A DNA stretch of 64,000 nt from Acetatifactor sp. (GCA_029055435.1 JAIDDH010000104.1:34521-98520), one strand, 5' to 3'; numbered from the stretch's first letter, positions 52,861 through 63,728 are shown. Translations and numbers: made by a program. The notes: generated by a model from the sequence alone, not told the origin.

Positions 52861-53595
52861 CTATACACCCGCGCCACAGGCAAGGGTGACGAAATAGATA
52901 TGTTCCACACCACAAGCCGCCAGCGTTCTCGCAGCCTCATCCACAGTGCTTCCCGTCGTATAGATATCATCCACTATTATAACTGTTTTTAATTTTACAT
53001 CATTTTGCGCAATATTAAAAGCTTTTTTCAAATTATTTTGCCTTTCTTTGGGATTTAGGCGTTTCAGCGGCACGGTATTTTTGACTCTGACCAGACAATT
53101 TTCCGCCACAGGTATATCCAGATACCGCCCCAGCGCCCGGGCAAGCAGCGCCGCCTGATTATATCCTCTCCTGCGCTTCCGCCGCCTGTGAAGAGGTATG
53201 GGAATCAATGCATCCGGTCTGATTTCCCGGATAAAACCTCCCAGATAAAAGGCCATTTCCTCCCCGAAAAAGTCCGCGTATTCCTGTCTTCCGCCATATT
53301 TCAGCCGGTAGAGAGCACCCGCCGCACTCTCATACTCATAGAGTGCCCTTCCTCTGACAAAAACATGATTCTTTTCTCTGCAATCTGCACACAATTCTCC
53401 TTCATCCCAAAGCTTTTTCCCGCATTTCATGCAATAGGGCGGCGTCAACAGCCGCTGCTTTCCGGCACATTTCCCACAGACCTTCTCTCCAAAGGAGGTC
53501 ACGATTCCGTCACAGAAAGGACATCTTAAGGGAAATAGCAGCCGCACCGCATTATTCAGGCATTTCCTCAAATTCTCCTTCAAACTTTGCTTCAA
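52861..53595 (-). CDS. comFC: ComF-family phosphoribosyltransferase-like competence protein
   Basis: The protein has 244 residues. It has N-terminal zinc-binding cysteines (CPFCDGIVTSFGEKVCGKC and YCMKCGKKLWDEGELCADC), then RRKRRRGYNQAALLARALG and the PRPP loop VIIVDDIYTTGSTVDEAART. ComFC acts in the cytosol during DNA uptake, probably on single strands. The start codon is TTG, overlapping the recD2 stop as TTGA, so it is translated by coupling. The neighbouring recD2 helicase is a sensible functional partner. Confidence 0.93.
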   Translation of the reverse strand: MKQSLKENLRKCLNNAVRLLFPLRCPFCDGIVTSFGEKVCGKCAGKQRLLTPPYCMKCGKKLWDEGELCADCREKNHVFVRGRALYEYESAAGALYRLKYGGRQEYADFFGEEMAFYLGGFIREIRPDALIPIPLHRRRKRRRGYNQAALLARALGRYLDIPVAENCLVRVKNTVPLKRLNPKERQNNLKKAFNIAQNDVKLKTVIIVDDIYTTGSTVDEAARTLAACGVEHIYFVTLACGAGV

Positions 53596-55829
53596 ACGGC
53601 CTCCTCTCCGACCACTTCGCGGATTCGCTCTGCCAGACCGGTATAACGGCTGTTCTCGCTCACATTATCTATCATACCGCGCACGGTATCGCTGCTTCCC
53701 AGAATTGTCACACAGCTCTTGGCTCTGGTGATGGCGGTATACAGAAGATTCCTGTTGAACAAAAGCTTTGGACCCGCCAGCAGGGGCAGAATCACCGCCG
53801 GATATTCGCTCCCCTGAGACTTGTGGATAGTGATGGCATAGGACAGTTCCAGCTCCTCCAGAAGTGCAAAGGGATAGGTCACGCGCCTCTGCTCGTCATA
53901 TTCCACCACGAACTCCGACGCCGCCTCATTGATTTCCAGTATCCGCCCCATATCGCCATTGAACACGCCCATTCCTTTATCCACAGGAATGCCATACTTG
54001 CTCACGATCTCCCACTCCAGCTGATAGTTGTTCTTAATCTGCATGACCTTGTCTCCCTCACGGTAAATAACGCTCCCCACCGTATGTTCGCGCTTGCCCG
54101 CATCCGGTGGATTCAAATACCTCTGCAGAATGCCGTTTAAGGTCTCGCAGCCCAGACTTCCCTTCCGCATGGGAGTCAGCACCTGAATATCCATGGGAGA
54201 AGCCTGGACATACCGCGGAAGCTTGTCCTGTATCAATTGTATCATATGTTTGTAAATGACATTCGCGTCATTTCTCTCCAGCAAAAAGAAGTCTTTGGAC
54301 TTGTTATCCATGGAAATCTGCATACCTTTGTTAATCCTGTGGGCATTGACAATGATGTCACTTTCCTCCGCCTGCCGGAAAATATTCTGCAGCACCACCA
54401 TGGGAAACTTCCCGCTCTCCATGATATCGCGCAGCACCTGCCCCGGCCCCACACTGGGCAATTGATTGGCATCCCCCACGAGAATCAGCCTCGTCCCCGG
54501 AATCACCGCCTTGAGCAGTGCCTGAAAAAGCTGAATATCCACCATGGACATCTCATCAATGATGATGACGTCCGCCTCCAGAGGTGTCTGCTCATTCCGC
54601 TCAAACCGTACCCTTTTCCCGTCCTCGTCTGAGAGCGCGCTGTTCAACTCCAGAAGACGATGAATGGTGCGCGCCTCGAAGCCCGTTGCCTCCGTCATAC
54701 GCTTTGCTGCCCGCCCGGTGGGAGCGGCCAGAAAAATATCCAGTCCCTCGGACTCAAAATAGCGCAGCATCATATTGATGGTGGTGGTCTTGCCCGTACC
54801 CGGTCCGCCCGAGAGAATAAACAGACCGCTCTGAATGCTGGTCATCACTGCCCGGAGCTGAAGCTCGTCCAAATCCATCTCCAGCTGAGCCATTATCTCC
54901 TCCAGAGCTTTGCGCAGCGCCGCCTCCTGCGAAGGCAGGGCTTCCGCCTCCCACATAGGAATATTCAGACGCTGCAGCATGGCCGCACAGTTCAGCTCCA
55001 TATAATAATAATGCGCCGCAAATACCCTGTCTCCCTTTATGACAAGCTTCTTGTCCATGGCGAGATTCACTGTCTGAGCCTCAATCGCATCCTCTTCCAC
55101 ACCTAATAGTATATGCGCCCGATTCAGTAAAAGATGCATAGGCAGATAGCAATGACCTTCCCCCGCTGCCTGCAGCAATGTATAGAGGACACCGCTGCGT
55201 ATCCGGTAATCCGAATCCGTGTGGATGCCGATTTTCGCCGCAATCTCATCAGCAGTCTTAAATCCCACACCGCTTATGTCCTCCGCCAGACGATAGGGAT
55301 TTTCCCGCATGACGCCGTAAAGCTCCCCCTTATAAGTATTATATATCTTTATGGCCAATGCATTCGAGATGCCAAACTGCTGTAGATAGACCAGCGCTTC
55401 CCGCAAATCCTTTTTCTCCTCCATCTGCATGGCGATTTCCTGAGCCTTGCGCATGTTGATTCCCTTGACTTCTGCGAGACGCTCCGGCTCCTCCTCGATA
55501 ATGCGGAAGGTGTCGTCCCCAAATTTTTTTACAATCCGGGAGGCCAGCGCCGCCCCCACGCCTTTGATGGCTCCGCTGCCCAAATACCGCTCCATACTGA
55601 CGCTGTCCTGAGGCGCAACTACTCGATAGCCGTTTATCTTAAATTGTTTCCCATAGACAGGATGCTCCACATATTCCCCCTGGGCGGAAATCGTCTCTCC
55701 CTGAGAGAGACCTTTACAGGCTCCCACACAGGTAATCTCCTCCCCCTCTGCCATGAGATTCATAACAGTATATCCATTTTCGCTGTTCTGGAAAATGATA
55801 TGCTCCACATATCCGTTGATTGTTTCCAT
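53592..55829 (-). CDS. recD2: RecD2 DNA helicase
   Basis: I prefer the ATG at 55827-55829 (METINGYVEHIIFQNSENGY), 745 residues, since the family begins there; the track start at 55916 would overlap the rod-protein gene. RecD2 is a 5'-3' superfamily 1B helicase acting alone in repair. Seen are an N-terminal OB fold, helix-hairpin-helix repeats (GVGAALASRIVKKFG, GVGFKTADEIAAKIG), Walker A LSGGPGTGKTTTINMML, Walker B DVIIIDEMSMVD, LVGDANQLPSVGPGQV and the late motif AITIHKSQGSEYPAVILP. Start choice is uncertain. Confidence 0.94.
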   Translation of the reverse strand: METINGYVEHIIFQNSENGYTVMNLMAEGEEITCVGACKGLSQGETISAQGEYVEHPVYGKQFKINGYRVVAPQDSVSMERYLGSGAIKGVGAALASRIVKKFGDDTFRIIEEEPERLAEVKGINMRKAQEIAMQMEEKKDLREALVYLQQFGISNALAIKIYNTYKGELYGVMRENPYRLAEDISGVGFKTADEIAAKIGIHTDSDYRIRSGVLYTLLQAAGEGHCYLPMHLLLNRAHILLGVEEDAIEAQTVNLAMDKKLVIKGDRVFAAHYYYMELNCAAMLQRLNIPMWEAEALPSQEAALRKALEEIMAQLEMDLDELQLRAVMTSIQSGLFILSGGPGTGKTTTINMMLRYFESEGLDIFLAAPTGRAAKRMTEATGFEARTIHRLLELNSALSDEDGKRVRFERNEQTPLEADVIIIDEMSMVDIQLFQALLKAVIPGTRLILVGDANQLPSVGPGQVLRDIMESGKFPMVVLQNIFRQAEESDIIVNAHRINKGMQISMDNKSKDFFLLERNDANVIYKHMIQLIQDKLPRYVQASPMDIQVLTPMRKGSLGCETLNGILQRYLNPPDAGKREHTVGSVIYREGDKVMQIKNNYQLEWEIVSKYGIPVDKGMGVFNGDMGRILEINEAASEFVVEYDEQRRVTYPFALLEELELSYAITIHKSQGSEYPAVILPLLAGPKLLFNRNLLYTAITRAKSCVTILGSSDTVRGMIDNVSENSRYTGLAERIREVVGEEAV

Positions 55830-55896
55830 ATGATTTTGACCTTTTGCGTATTGTTCCGATTCGGAAGAAGTGAGAAAAAAAGGATTGCAGACAGTC

Positions 55897-56259
55897 TTAG
55901 GCAAGACTGTCTGCATCTAAACCGTAATTGCGTTTCATCTGCTCATAAAGCATCTGTGCGATTCCCAGACTATTCTGCTCCGTGGAATCTGCTGCGATTT
56001 GCTGCACCATCTGATCCTTGAAAAAATCCACCATTGTCGAATTGGAAGAGTTTTCATCACTCTGGGGAATCGTCTTCATCATCCCCTTGAACACCTGCTC
56101 CAGAAAATATGCCTCAAACTGCTTACAGGCAGCCATCAGTTCATCGTCTGTCGCCTTGGAATAGTCGGTTTTTAACTGACCCTCCAGCTTGGATGCATTG
56201 GCGTTGGATGCAGATGCATATATATCTTTGTATGCGGAACCAAGATTACCGATATCCAT
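55897..56259 (-). CDS. flgJ: FlgJ-type rod-binding protein (N-terminal domain only)
   Basis: The protein has 120 residues. The rod-capping domain is clear: ELMAACKQFEAYFLEQVFKG, MKTIPQSDENSSNSTMVDFF and QNSLGIAQMLYEQMKRNYG. In enterics FlgJ is larger and has a C-terminal peptidoglycan hydrolase; here that part is absent, as usual in Firmicutes where the two are separate proteins. It lies 20 nt after the FlgG-type rod gene and before recD2. Confidence 0.92.
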   Translation of the reverse strand: MDIGNLGSAYKDIYASASNANASKLEGQLKTDYSKATDDELMAACKQFEAYFLEQVFKGMMKTIPQSDENSSNSTMVDFFKDQMVQQIAADSTEQNSLGIAQMLYEQMKRNYGLDADSLA

Positions 56260-56279
56260 ATATTATCGTCCCTTCTGCC

Positions 56280-57095
56280 TTATCTTCTCAGATTATTGGC
56301 CTGCTGCAGCATCTCGTCAGATGCGATGATTGCCTTGGAATTAAACTCATAAGCGCGCTGTGCCACAATCATATTTACCATCTCATCCACGGCCTGCACA
56401 TTGGAGCCCTCCAGATAGCCCTGAATGACCTTTGTCTTTTCTACCATATTGTTGGTTGCCTCATTAATAGGCTGACCGCTGGCCGCTGTCTGTGCATAAA
56501 GGCTCCCGGCGAGCTTCTCCAGACCGTTGGGATTGTTGAACTGGAATACTCCGATCTGTATGCCCATAGGCTGAGGATTTCCCGTCTCATCGGGATAACA
56601 GAGACTGCCGTCAGCAGCAACCGTCACTCTGCTGAGCACATATTCCTCATCCAGCACAATGGGTCTGCCATCCACATCCAACACGGGAAGTCCGTCTGAG
56701 TTTGCCAGCATATTTCCATTGGTTCCCAGCGTGAACTGCAAATTACCGTTTCGGGTATAGTATGTATTACCATCGGCACCTCTCAGCGCAAAGAACCCTC
56801 TGCCGTCCAGCGCAAAAGCAGTGTCGCTCTCGGATGCAATCATATTTCCTGTTCTGAAAATAGAGGTGATAGCGGAATTGCGCACACCCAGACCCACCTG
56901 TGCGCTGCCGGGCTTGGCCTCGCCGTTGGCGGAAGTGGTTCTCGTCTGAATATTCTGATAGAGCAGGCTCTTAAACTCATTGACCTGCGTCTTGTAACCG
57001 TCGGTGTTGACATTCGACAAATTATGGGCAATCGTGTCGAGATTTATCTGCTGGGCAATCATACCGGTTGCCGCTGTCCATAAACTTCTTACCAT
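56280..57095 (-). CDS. flhP: Flagellar basal-body rod protein, FlgG/FlhP type
   Basis: The protein has 271 residues, of normal length. It begins with the rod family signature MVRSLWTAATGMIAQQINLD and NLSNVNTDGYKTQ. The D1 part FFALRGADGNTYYTRNGNLQ follows, and the end has the conserved YLEGSNVQAVDEMVNMIVAQ and RAYEFNSKAIIASDEMLQQA. It is exported by the flagellar type III apparatus and stacks in the rod. The mbl-flhO-flhP order equals that of Bacillus subtilis, so the symbol follows that locus, though flgG would be equally proper. Confidence 0.93.
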   Translation of the reverse strand: MVRSLWTAATGMIAQQINLDTIAHNLSNVNTDGYKTQVNEFKSLLYQNIQTRTTSANGEAKPGSAQVGLGVRNSAITSIFRTGNMIASESDTAFALDGRGFFALRGADGNTYYTRNGNLQFTLGTNGNMLANSDGLPVLDVDGRPIVLDEEYVLSRVTVAADGSLCYPDETGNPQPMGIQIGVFQFNNPNGLEKLAGSLYAQTAASGQPINEATNNMVEKTKVIQGYLEGSNVQAVDEMVNMIVAQRAYEFNSKAIIASDEMLQQANNLRR

Positions 57096-57152
57096 TGTTA
57101 ATTCCTCGCCTTTCTATTCCAATCCTTCCATCCTGTTGTCCGGTTTATTCAT

Positions 57153-57992
57153 TTATGACAGTCTGCCAAGCTGCGTCACCGCAATCTGCAGAGAATCGTC
57201 ATAGGTCTGTATAATTTTCTGGTTGGCTTCATAGGCTCTTGTAATGGCAATCAAATTTACCATCTCCGACACTGCCTGCACATTAGCCATCTCCAGATAG
57301 CCGGAGTTGACAGTGGCGGTACCGCCGCCATTTCTAAGCCGCGCGCCCTCCAGCGGACGGAAATAAGTCTCACCATATTTCTCCAGATAATCATAATCTT
57401 CAAAATCAGCCACCTGAATCTGAGCAACCGCTCTGCCGTTCTGAGAGATTGTGCCGTCAGTCGTAATGACAGAATCCACCAGCGTATTCAATTGAATCCG
57501 TCTGTTCTGGACATCCAGCACATAGTCGCCGTCCTGATTCACCAGATAACCATCCCGAGTCAGAGTAAACTGACCCGCGCGGGTATACATGGTCGTGCGC
57601 TGCGTATTCGCGTTGTTGTTATTTGCAGTGCTATTATTATTCACGTTATTGCCCTGACTGTTTTTGTAAGCAAATTCGATGGCAAAAAAGCCGTCGCCGT
57701 CCAGTGCCAGGTCGTAAATATTTCCCGTCTCGCGGAAGGAACCTCCGCTGAAATCTACATAATTTTCCCCAATCTTTACGCCAGGGTTACGGATGCCGGT
57801 GCGCTGTACATTGGAAAGCCCCACGGAAGCATCCTTAATCTTTACCGTGAGCACATCGTCGAAGGCCTGACTAGTAGACCCTTCCTTCTTATAGCCCACA
57901 GTGGAAACATTCGCCAGATTATTGGTCAGGATGTCCATTCTGTTCTGTTCATTGACCATGCCCGTCCAGGCTGTGTACAAACCCCTTAACAC
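57153..57992 (-). CDS. flhO: Flagellar basal-body rod protein, FlgF/FlhO type
   Basis: The protein has 279 residues. It starts MLRGLYTAWTGMVNEQNRMD with NNLANVSTVGYKKEG and ends with the shared YLEMANVQAVSEMVNLIAIT RAYE region. An Asn/Thr-rich insert (GNNVNNNSTANNNNANTQ, about residues 114-132) sits in the D1 domain where homologues have a short loop; it is likely surface exposed. It lies 43 nt downstream of mbl and upstream of flhP, forming the rod with it. Confidence 0.92.
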   Translation of the reverse strand: MLRGLYTAWTGMVNEQNRMDILTNNLANVSTVGYKKEGSTSQAFDDVLTVKIKDASVGLSNVQRTGIRNPGVKIGENYVDFSGGSFRETGNIYDLALDGDGFFAIEFAYKNSQGNNVNNNSTANNNNANTQRTTMYTRAGQFTLTRDGYLVNQDGDYVLDVQNRRIQLNTLVDSVITTDGTISQNGRAVAQIQVADFEDYDYLEKYGETYFRPLEGARLRNGGGTATVNSGYLEMANVQAVSEMVNLIAITRAYEANQKIIQTYDDSLQIAVTQLGRLS

Positions 57993-58035
57993 CTTCTGCC
58001 TCCTCCTTTGCTGTCTGTCTATTACTTCTGTTTAT

Positions 58036-59028
58036 TTATTGCTCTCTGTATCCTGCCAGAAATTCTACATACTGCCCTGTGCCGATGGCAACCGCAGTCA
58101 TAGGATCCTCCGCCGTCATGGTATTGATTCCTGTCTTGGCGGAAATCAAATCCTCCAGTCCCCGCAGCAGGCTGCCGCCGCCCGTGAGGACAATGCCTCT
58201 GTCCGCGATATCTGCCGCAAGCTCAGGGGGCGTCTTCTCCAATACGCTGTGAATCGTCTCCACAATCTGAGCAGTAGTCTCTCTCAGAGCCTCCTCCGTC
58301 TCCTCAGAAGAAACCTTCACAGTCTTCGGCAGACCGGTCACCAGATTACGGCCGCGCACATCCATGTAATCTATCTCGGGACGTCTGTAAGCAGAACCGA
58401 TTTTAATCTTGATATCCTCCGCAGTTCTCTCACCAATCAGAAGATTATGTTTTTTACGCATATAGCGGACTATCGCCTCGTCAAAATCATCGCCCGCAAT
58501 CTTTATGGAAGCGCTGACCACTGTACCTCCCAGGGAGATGACAGCGATATCAGAGGTTCCGCCGCCGATATCAACAATCATGTTTCCGCAGGGCTTTGAG
58601 ATGTCAATTCCCGCGCCGATAGCTGCCGCAATAGGCTCCTCAATGATAGATACCTCTCTGGCTCCTGCCTGATAGGTTGCATCCTCCACCGCCTTCTTTT
58701 CCACCTCGGTGACGCCGCTGGGCACGCACACTGCGATGCGGGGTTTGCGGAAGGTCCGCTTACCCAATGCCTTCTGAATAAAATACTTCATCATCTTCTC
58801 GGTGACGGTGTAATCGGAGATAACACCCTGACGCAGAGGCCGCACCGCCACAATATTGCCGGGCGTTCTTCCCAGCATCAGACGGGCATCCTCGCCGATT
58901 GCCTTGATTTTATTGGTATCTCTATCGAAAGCCACAACAGAGGGCTCTTTCAGAACAACTCCTTTTCCTCTGATGTAGACAAGTATGCTGGCTGTACCCA
59001 AATCGATTCCTATATCCGTACACTGCAT
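58036..59028 (-). CDS. mbl: MreB/Mbl actin-like cell-shape protein
   Basis: The protein has 330 residues. The actin-fold ATP motifs are DIGIDLGTASILVYIRGKG (phosphate 1), NMIVDIGGGTSDIAVISLGG (phosphate 2) and GIVLTGGGSLLRGLEDLI (adenosine). It forms membrane filaments that guide lateral wall synthesis. I call it mbl because it precedes the flagellar rod genes flhO-flhP as in Bacillus, whereas mreB normally lies with mreC-mreD, which are absent here. SD GAAAGGGG precedes the ATG, and a TATAAT lies in the 275-nt intergenic gap upstream. Confidence 0.93.
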   Translation of the reverse strand: MQCTDIGIDLGTASILVYIRGKGVVLKEPSVVAFDRDTNKIKAIGEDARLMLGRTPGNIVAVRPLRQGVISDYTVTEKMMKYFIQKALGKRTFRKPRIAVCVPSGVTEVEKKAVEDATYQAGAREVSIIEEPIAAAIGAGIDISKPCGNMIVDIGGGTSDIAVISLGGTVVSASIKIAGDDFDEAIVRYMRKKHNLLIGERTAEDIKIKIGSAYRRPEIDYMDVRGRNLVTGLPKTVKVSSEETEEALRETTAQIVETIHSVLEKTPPELAADIADRGIVLTGGGSLLRGLEDLISAKTGINTMTAEDPMTAVAIGTGQYVEFLAGYREQ

Positions 59029-59148
59029 GTATTCTTACCCCTTTCCGGTATCAATTTGTTTCTATCATGCTACTGACTATCTATTATAACCGAAAATTTA
59101 CCAAATTCATAGGGGTTTATGAAATTTTAAAAAATTTGAGTAAAAAAG

Positions 59149-59204
59149 ATGCAAAGGATGCAAATTCAGAATGGTTTCGTCATCCTTTCATCTGCATCCT
59201 TGCG
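59149..59204. repeat. Imperfect hairpin in the mbl-chemoreceptor gap
   Basis: GATGCAAAGGATG and CATCCTTTCATCTGCATC pair with a small bulge around a ~25-nt loop. The gap 59029-59304 otherwise holds an AT-rich stretch (59250-59300) and a minus-strand TATAAT (near 59087-59092) for mbl; no gene is seen. The hairpin may end the chemoreceptor transcript. Confidence 0.45.
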
Positions 59205-59304
59205 CCTCTTTATCTACAGTCACTATATCGTCAGAAACATATAAATACTTTAGAGCAAAATATAAAAAATTTTAAAATTTTAAAAATTTTAATTTTTTGT
59301 TTCC

Positions 59305-60813
59305 TTATTCTTCCAGGTATTTATCCATAGCCTGTACGGTATTCACCAGATTTTCCATGAGCTGCTCCGCATTACCCGCTTTCTCCCGGGTCTCCACACT
59401 CTTCTCCAGCGTCTGCTGGGTGCTGGCAGCCACCTCCTCGCTGACTGCGGAAATCTGGGCTATGCTGTCCACAATGGTATTATTGGACTCCATAATTTCC
59501 TCAATCTTCGCATAAATCTGCTGCACATTCCCATTCAGTCCATCCATGCTGCTGCCAATCTTCTGGAAATGACTGTGTGTACTCTCAATCAGCTCATGCT
59601 CCACAGCGGAAGCCTCCAATACATTGTTCACAGTTCCGATTGCCTCATCCGCATTGCTCTGCAGCTCAGTCACAATCTCCCCGATTTTCTCGGTGAGCAC
59701 ACGGGTCTCCTCAGCAAGCTTACGAATCTCCTCGGCAACCACTGAGAAGCCTTTTCCTGCCTCTCCGGCTCTGGCGCTCTCAATGGAAGCGTTCAGTGCC
59801 AGCAGATCGGTCTGATCCGAAATGGCAAATATCTGGGACACGATATCCTGCACTTCGCCTACATTCTGAATAAAATGCTGAACAGCCGCCTCCACCTGTC
59901 GATTGGCCTCCGCAGATTTCTTGGAGTTCTCCGCCAGGCTTTGAACGCTCTCTCTGCCGCTTTGCACAGCCTGTGCCGATTGTCCCGACAGATTCAACAT
60001 GTTGTCGGACATCTGCTTGGTCTCCTCGATCATGCTCTGAATATTGCCCGTCATAATCGTCTGCCGCTCAATATTCTGAGCGTTATTATTGTTTCCCTCC
60101 GCAATCTCTCCCATTGCTTCGGTAGTCAGATCCACATCTCTGCCCAGCTCCTGAATATAATTGGAAGCCTCCCGGGAATTCTCCCGTACCGCGGAGGCAA
60201 CCTGCAGAACATCCCGCAAAAGCGAGGCATTTTTCTCCTGCTCAGCCTTGACGCCCGCAATTTTCAATTCATTGTTCCGATTGGAGATTTTGGTGGTATT
60301 ACAGATGACATACATATACATAAGAATGCACGCAGCCTGGATCAAAAGACTAGTGCTGTCTAAGGGTGCACCGGAGTGATGGTGTTTTAATACCAGCACA
60401 ACATAGATCAGGTCTGTTATATTAATCACGGAAAACGCAATGGCTCCCCGCACGATCATACCATAATCAAAATACAGGATAAACAACAGGGTGATTGGAA
60501 ACGCGATACAATAAACCATGTCATTTTTTGCGCCCCACACACATAGCGCATACACAATAATATATCCTGTCAGGGAAACATTTTTAAAGGCCCTGCTGTC
60601 CTTCTTTCTGAAGTAAACAGCATAGTTTGCAATCAAAGAGCCCAAAACTGCCACAATCACAGCAGACACAAACAAGAGACCGATATTGCCTTTCCGATAA
60701 TCTGCAATATACCCTGCGAACATGATCATATCGATGATCGTGATAATCACCAGCGCAAAAGTATTGACTGCTTTATCCATGTTGTAGTTCTGATCTTTTA
60801 CTCCTGTTTTCAT
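59305..60813 (-). CDS. Methyl-accepting chemotaxis protein with membrane-embedded sensor
   Basis: The protein has 502 residues. The N-terminal ~190 residues contain about six membrane helices with very short loops and no large outer ligand domain ([26 protein letters not shown]-like segments absent). No HAMP domain is evident. A long coiled coil follows, with the signalling hairpin [20 protein letters not shown] and [20 protein letters not shown]. The C-terminal part contains Gln/Glu methylation-type patches. It likely senses something within or at the membrane and talks to CheA/CheW. It lies 18 nt after uvrA. Confidence 0.92.
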   Translation of the reverse strand: MKTGVKDQNYNMDKAVNTFALVIITIIDMIMFAGYIADYRKGNIGLLFVSAVIVAVLGSLIANYAVYFRKKDSRAFKNVSLTGYIIVYALCVWGAKNDMVYCIAFPITLLFILYFDYGMIVRGAIAFSVINITDLIYVVLVLKHHHSGAPLDSTSLLIQAACILMYMYVICNTTKISNRNNELKIAGVKAEQEKNASLLRDVLQVASAVRENSREASNYIQELGRDVDLTTEAMGEIAEGNNNNAQNIERQTIMTGNIQSMIEETKQMSDNMLNLSGQSAQAVQSGRESVQSLAENSKKSAEANRQVEAAVQHFIQNVGEVQDIVSQIFAISDQTDLLALNASIESARAGEAGKGFSVVAEEIRKLAEETRVLTEKIGEIVTELQSNADEAIGTVNNVLEASAVEHELIESTHSHFQKIGSSMDGLNGNVQQIYAKIEEIMESNNTIVDSIAQISAVSEEVAASTQQTLEKSVETREKAGNAEQLMENLVNTVQAMDKYLEE

Positions 60814-60831
60814 CCGTGTTCACTCCTGTCC

Positions 60832-63702
60832 CTAAGATTCGCGGGCCTGCTTATCCTTCTCCAGCATTCTGCGGACGTAGACTCCCGTGTAGGACTGCTC
60901 GCTCTTCACAATCTCCTCGGGAGTTCCCTTTGCTATGACCGTTCCGCCCCTGTCGCCGCCTTCAGGCCCTATATCAATAATATAATCCACCGTTTTAATC
61001 ACGTCAAGATTATGTTCGATCACCACCACGGTGTTGCCGCCGTCCGCGAGCCTGTGCAGAATTTCCACCAGCTTGTGTACATCCGCAAAGTGAAGGCCCG
61101 TGGTTGGCTCGTCCAGAATATAAATCGTCTTGCCCGTGCTGCGTTTGGAGAGCTCCGTGGCCAGCTTGATGCGCTGCGCCTCACCGCCGGAGAGCGTGGT
61201 GGAGGGCTGCCCCAGCTTCACATAAGAAAGCCCCACATCATAGAGTGTCTCTATTTTACGGCGTATGGAGGGCAGATGCTCAAAGAAGGGCATAGCCTCC
61301 TCCACCGTCATATCCAGCACGTCATAAATACTTTTTCCTTTATATTTTACTTCCAGAGTCTCCCGATTGTAGCGCTTGCCGCCGCACACTTCACAGGGCA
61401 CATACACATCGGGCAGGAAGTGCATCTCGATTTTAATAATACCGTCTCCGCCGCAGGCCTCACATCTTCCACCCTTCACATTGAAGCTGAAGCGTCCCTT
61501 GCCGTAACCTCTGGCTTTGGCGTCTGCCGTAGAGGCAAACAAATCCCGAATCTGGTCGAACACACCCGTGTAGGTGGCCGGATTGGAGCGGGGCGTCCGC
61601 CCGATGGGCGACTGGTCGATGGCAATCACCTTATCCAACTGCTCCAGACCGACGATATCTTTGTGCTTGCCGGGAATGCATCTGGCCCGGTTCAGATCTC
61701 TGGCCAGCCGTTTGTAGAGAATCTCGTTCACCAGCGAGCTCTTCCCGGAACCGGAGACACCTGTCACACAAGTCATGACTCCCAGCGGGAATTCCACATC
61801 GATATTCTTCAGATTATTCTCCTGAGCGCCCACCACCTTCAGCCATCCCGCAGGCTTTCTCCTGACAGCGGGAACCGGAATCCGCAGCGCTCCGCTCAGA
61901 TACTGTCCAGTGACAGACTCCGGCACCTTCATGATCTCCTCCGCCGTTCCGCAGGCCACCACCTCGCCGCCGTGAGAGCCCGCTCCGGGACCGATATCCA
62001 CCACATAATCCGCCGCCAGCATGGTATCCTCATCATGTTCCACCACAATCAGGGTATTGCCCAGATCGCGCAGGCTCTTTAGAGTGTTTAACAGCTTGTC
62101 ATTATCCCTCTGATGCAGACCGATGCTGGGCTCATCCAAAATATAGCACACTCCCACCAGACCGGAACCGATCTGCGTGGCCAGACGAATACGCTGCGCC
62201 TCGCCGCCGGAGAGACTAGCCGTGCCCCGAGTCAGCGTCAGATACTCCAGACCCACATCCATCAGAAACTGCACTCTGGCCCGAATCTCCTTCAGAATCT
62301 GCGCGCCGATGAGCTGCTGCTGTCCGGTGAGCTGCATCTCACCCAGAAAGGCATGCAGATCACAGATCGGAAAAGAGGTGATCTCATAGATATTCTTATC
62401 GCTCACAGTCACCGCCAGAGACTCTTTCTTCAGGCGCATACCCTTACATTCTCTGCAGGGTGTGATACGCATGAAGGACTCGTACTCCTGCTTCATGGTC
62501 TCGGAAAAGGTCTCCTTGTACCTGCGTTCCACATTGTGGATCAGGCCCTCAAAGGCCACCGGATAGACACCTCGACCCCGCTGTCCCACATAGTGTACCT
62601 CCACTTCCTTTCCCCCTGTGCCGTGAATCAGCACATTCTGAACCTTCTCCGGGTAATCCTGAAAAGGCGTCTCCAAATCAAAATGATACTCCCTGCACAG
62701 CGCCTGCAATATGGCGTTGGTAAAGCTGGACTTGTCCGCACAGGACTGCCAGCCCGTCACCGCGATGGCCCCTTCCCTGATGCTCAGACGCCTGTCCGGT
62801 ATCATCAGATCAATATCAAACTCCATCTTATATCCCAGACCCAGACACTCCGGACACGCACCGAAGGGATTGTTGAAGGAAAAGCTTCTGGGTTCCACCT
62901 CGCTGATACTGATGCCGCAGTCCGGACAAGAAAAACTCTGGCTGAAGGTCAGACTCTCCCCGTCTATCACATCCACAATCAGAAGTCCTTCCGCCAGCCC
63001 CAGTGCATTCTCCACAGAATCTGTCAGACGGCGCTCGATTCCTTCCTTCACTACCAGACGGTCTACCACAATCTCAATATTGTGCTTGATATTTTTTTCT
63101 AATTTAATTTCCTCCGTGAGCTCATAGAGATTGCCGTCGATGCGCACGCGCACATAGCCGCTGCGCCTTGCGCGATCCAGCACCTTCTCATGTTCACCCT
63201 TTCTTCCGCGCACCACCGGCGCCAATAGCTGAATGCGGGTGCCTTCCCCCAGCACCATGATTTGATCCACCATCTGATCCACGCTCTGCTTTGCAATCTC
63301 CTTGCCGCACTTAGGGCAATGGGGAATCCCGATGCGCGCATAGAGCAGACGGAAATAATCGTAGATTTCCGTCACTGTTCCCACAGTGGAACGGGGATTC
63401 CGATTCGTAGATTTCTGGTCAATAGAAATTGCGGGAGACAGACCCTCGATTTTCTCCACATTGGGCTTCTCCATCTGTCCCAGAAACTGTCTCGCATAAG
63501 AGGACAGAGACTCCATATAACGCCGCTGCCCTTCCGCATAAATCGTATCAAAGGCCAGAGAGGATTTTCCTGAACCTGACATTCCCGTCAGAACTACCAG
63601 CTCATTCCGGGGGATATCCACGTCAATATTTTTAAGATTGTGTTCACTGGCTCCCCGAACTCTGATATAGTCGCGGGGTCTCATCTTCTTTGCTTCTTCC
63701 AC
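60832..63702 (-). CDS. uvrA: Excinuclease ABC subunit A
   Basis: UvrA scans DNA for bulky damage and loads UvrB in nucleotide-excision repair. The 956-residue length is normal. Visible are two ABC ATPase units: Walker [13 protein letters not shown] near residue 38 and [12 protein letters not shown] near 640; signature [20 protein letters not shown] and [20 protein letters not shown]; and two zinc modules ([19 protein letters not shown]... and [18 protein letters not shown]). It starts with GTG after GAGGAG. uvrB is not in the window. The small membrane ORF at the edge lies upstream. Confidence 0.97.
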   Translation of the reverse strand: MEEAKKMRPRDYIRVRGASEHNLKNIDVDIPRNELVVLTGMSGSGKSSLAFDTIYAEGQRRYMESLSSYARQFLGQMEKPNVEKIEGLSPAISIDQKSTNRNPRSTVGTVTEIYDYFRLLYARIGIPHCPKCGKEIAKQSVDQMVDQIMVLGEGTRIQLLAPVVRGRKGEHEKVLDRARRSGYVRVRIDGNLYELTEEIKLEKNIKHNIEIVVDRLVVKEGIERRLTDSVENALGLAEGLLIVDVIDGESLTFSQSFSCPDCGISISEVEPRSFSFNNPFGACPECLGLGYKMEFDIDLMIPDRRLSIREGAIAVTGWQSCADKSSFTNAILQALCREYHFDLETPFQDYPEKVQNVLIHGTGGKEVEVHYVGQRGRGVYPVAFEGLIHNVERRYKETFSETMKQEYESFMRITPCRECKGMRLKKESLAVTVSDKNIYEITSFPICDLHAFLGEMQLTGQQQLIGAQILKEIRARVQFLMDVGLEYLTLTRGTASLSGGEAQRIRLATQIGSGLVGVCYILDEPSIGLHQRDNDKLLNTLKSLRDLGNTLIVVEHDEDTMLAADYVVDIGPGAGSHGGEVVACGTAEEIMKVPESVTGQYLSGALRIPVPAVRRKPAGWLKVVGAQENNLKNIDVEFPLGVMTCVTGVSGSGKSSLVNEILYKRLARDLNRARCIPGKHKDIVGLEQLDKVIAIDQSPIGRTPRSNPATYTGVFDQIRDLFASTADAKARGYGKGRFSFNVKGGRCEACGGDGIIKIEMHFLPDVYVPCEVCGGKRYNRETLEVKYKGKSIYDVLDMTVEEAMPFFEHLPSIRRKIETLYDVGLSYVKLGQPSTTLSGGEAQRIKLATELSKRSTGKTIYILDEPTTGLHFADVHKLVEILHRLADGGNTVVVIEHNLDVIKTVDYIIDIGPEGGDRGGTVIAKGTPEEIVKSEQSYTGVYVRRMLEKDKQARES

Positions 63703-63728
63703 TGTTTTCTCCTCTTTTCCACTCTTAA

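Noticed and set aside
61012-62082. 356-aa plus-strand ORF opposite uvrA
   Set aside because: Antisense shadow of uvrA.
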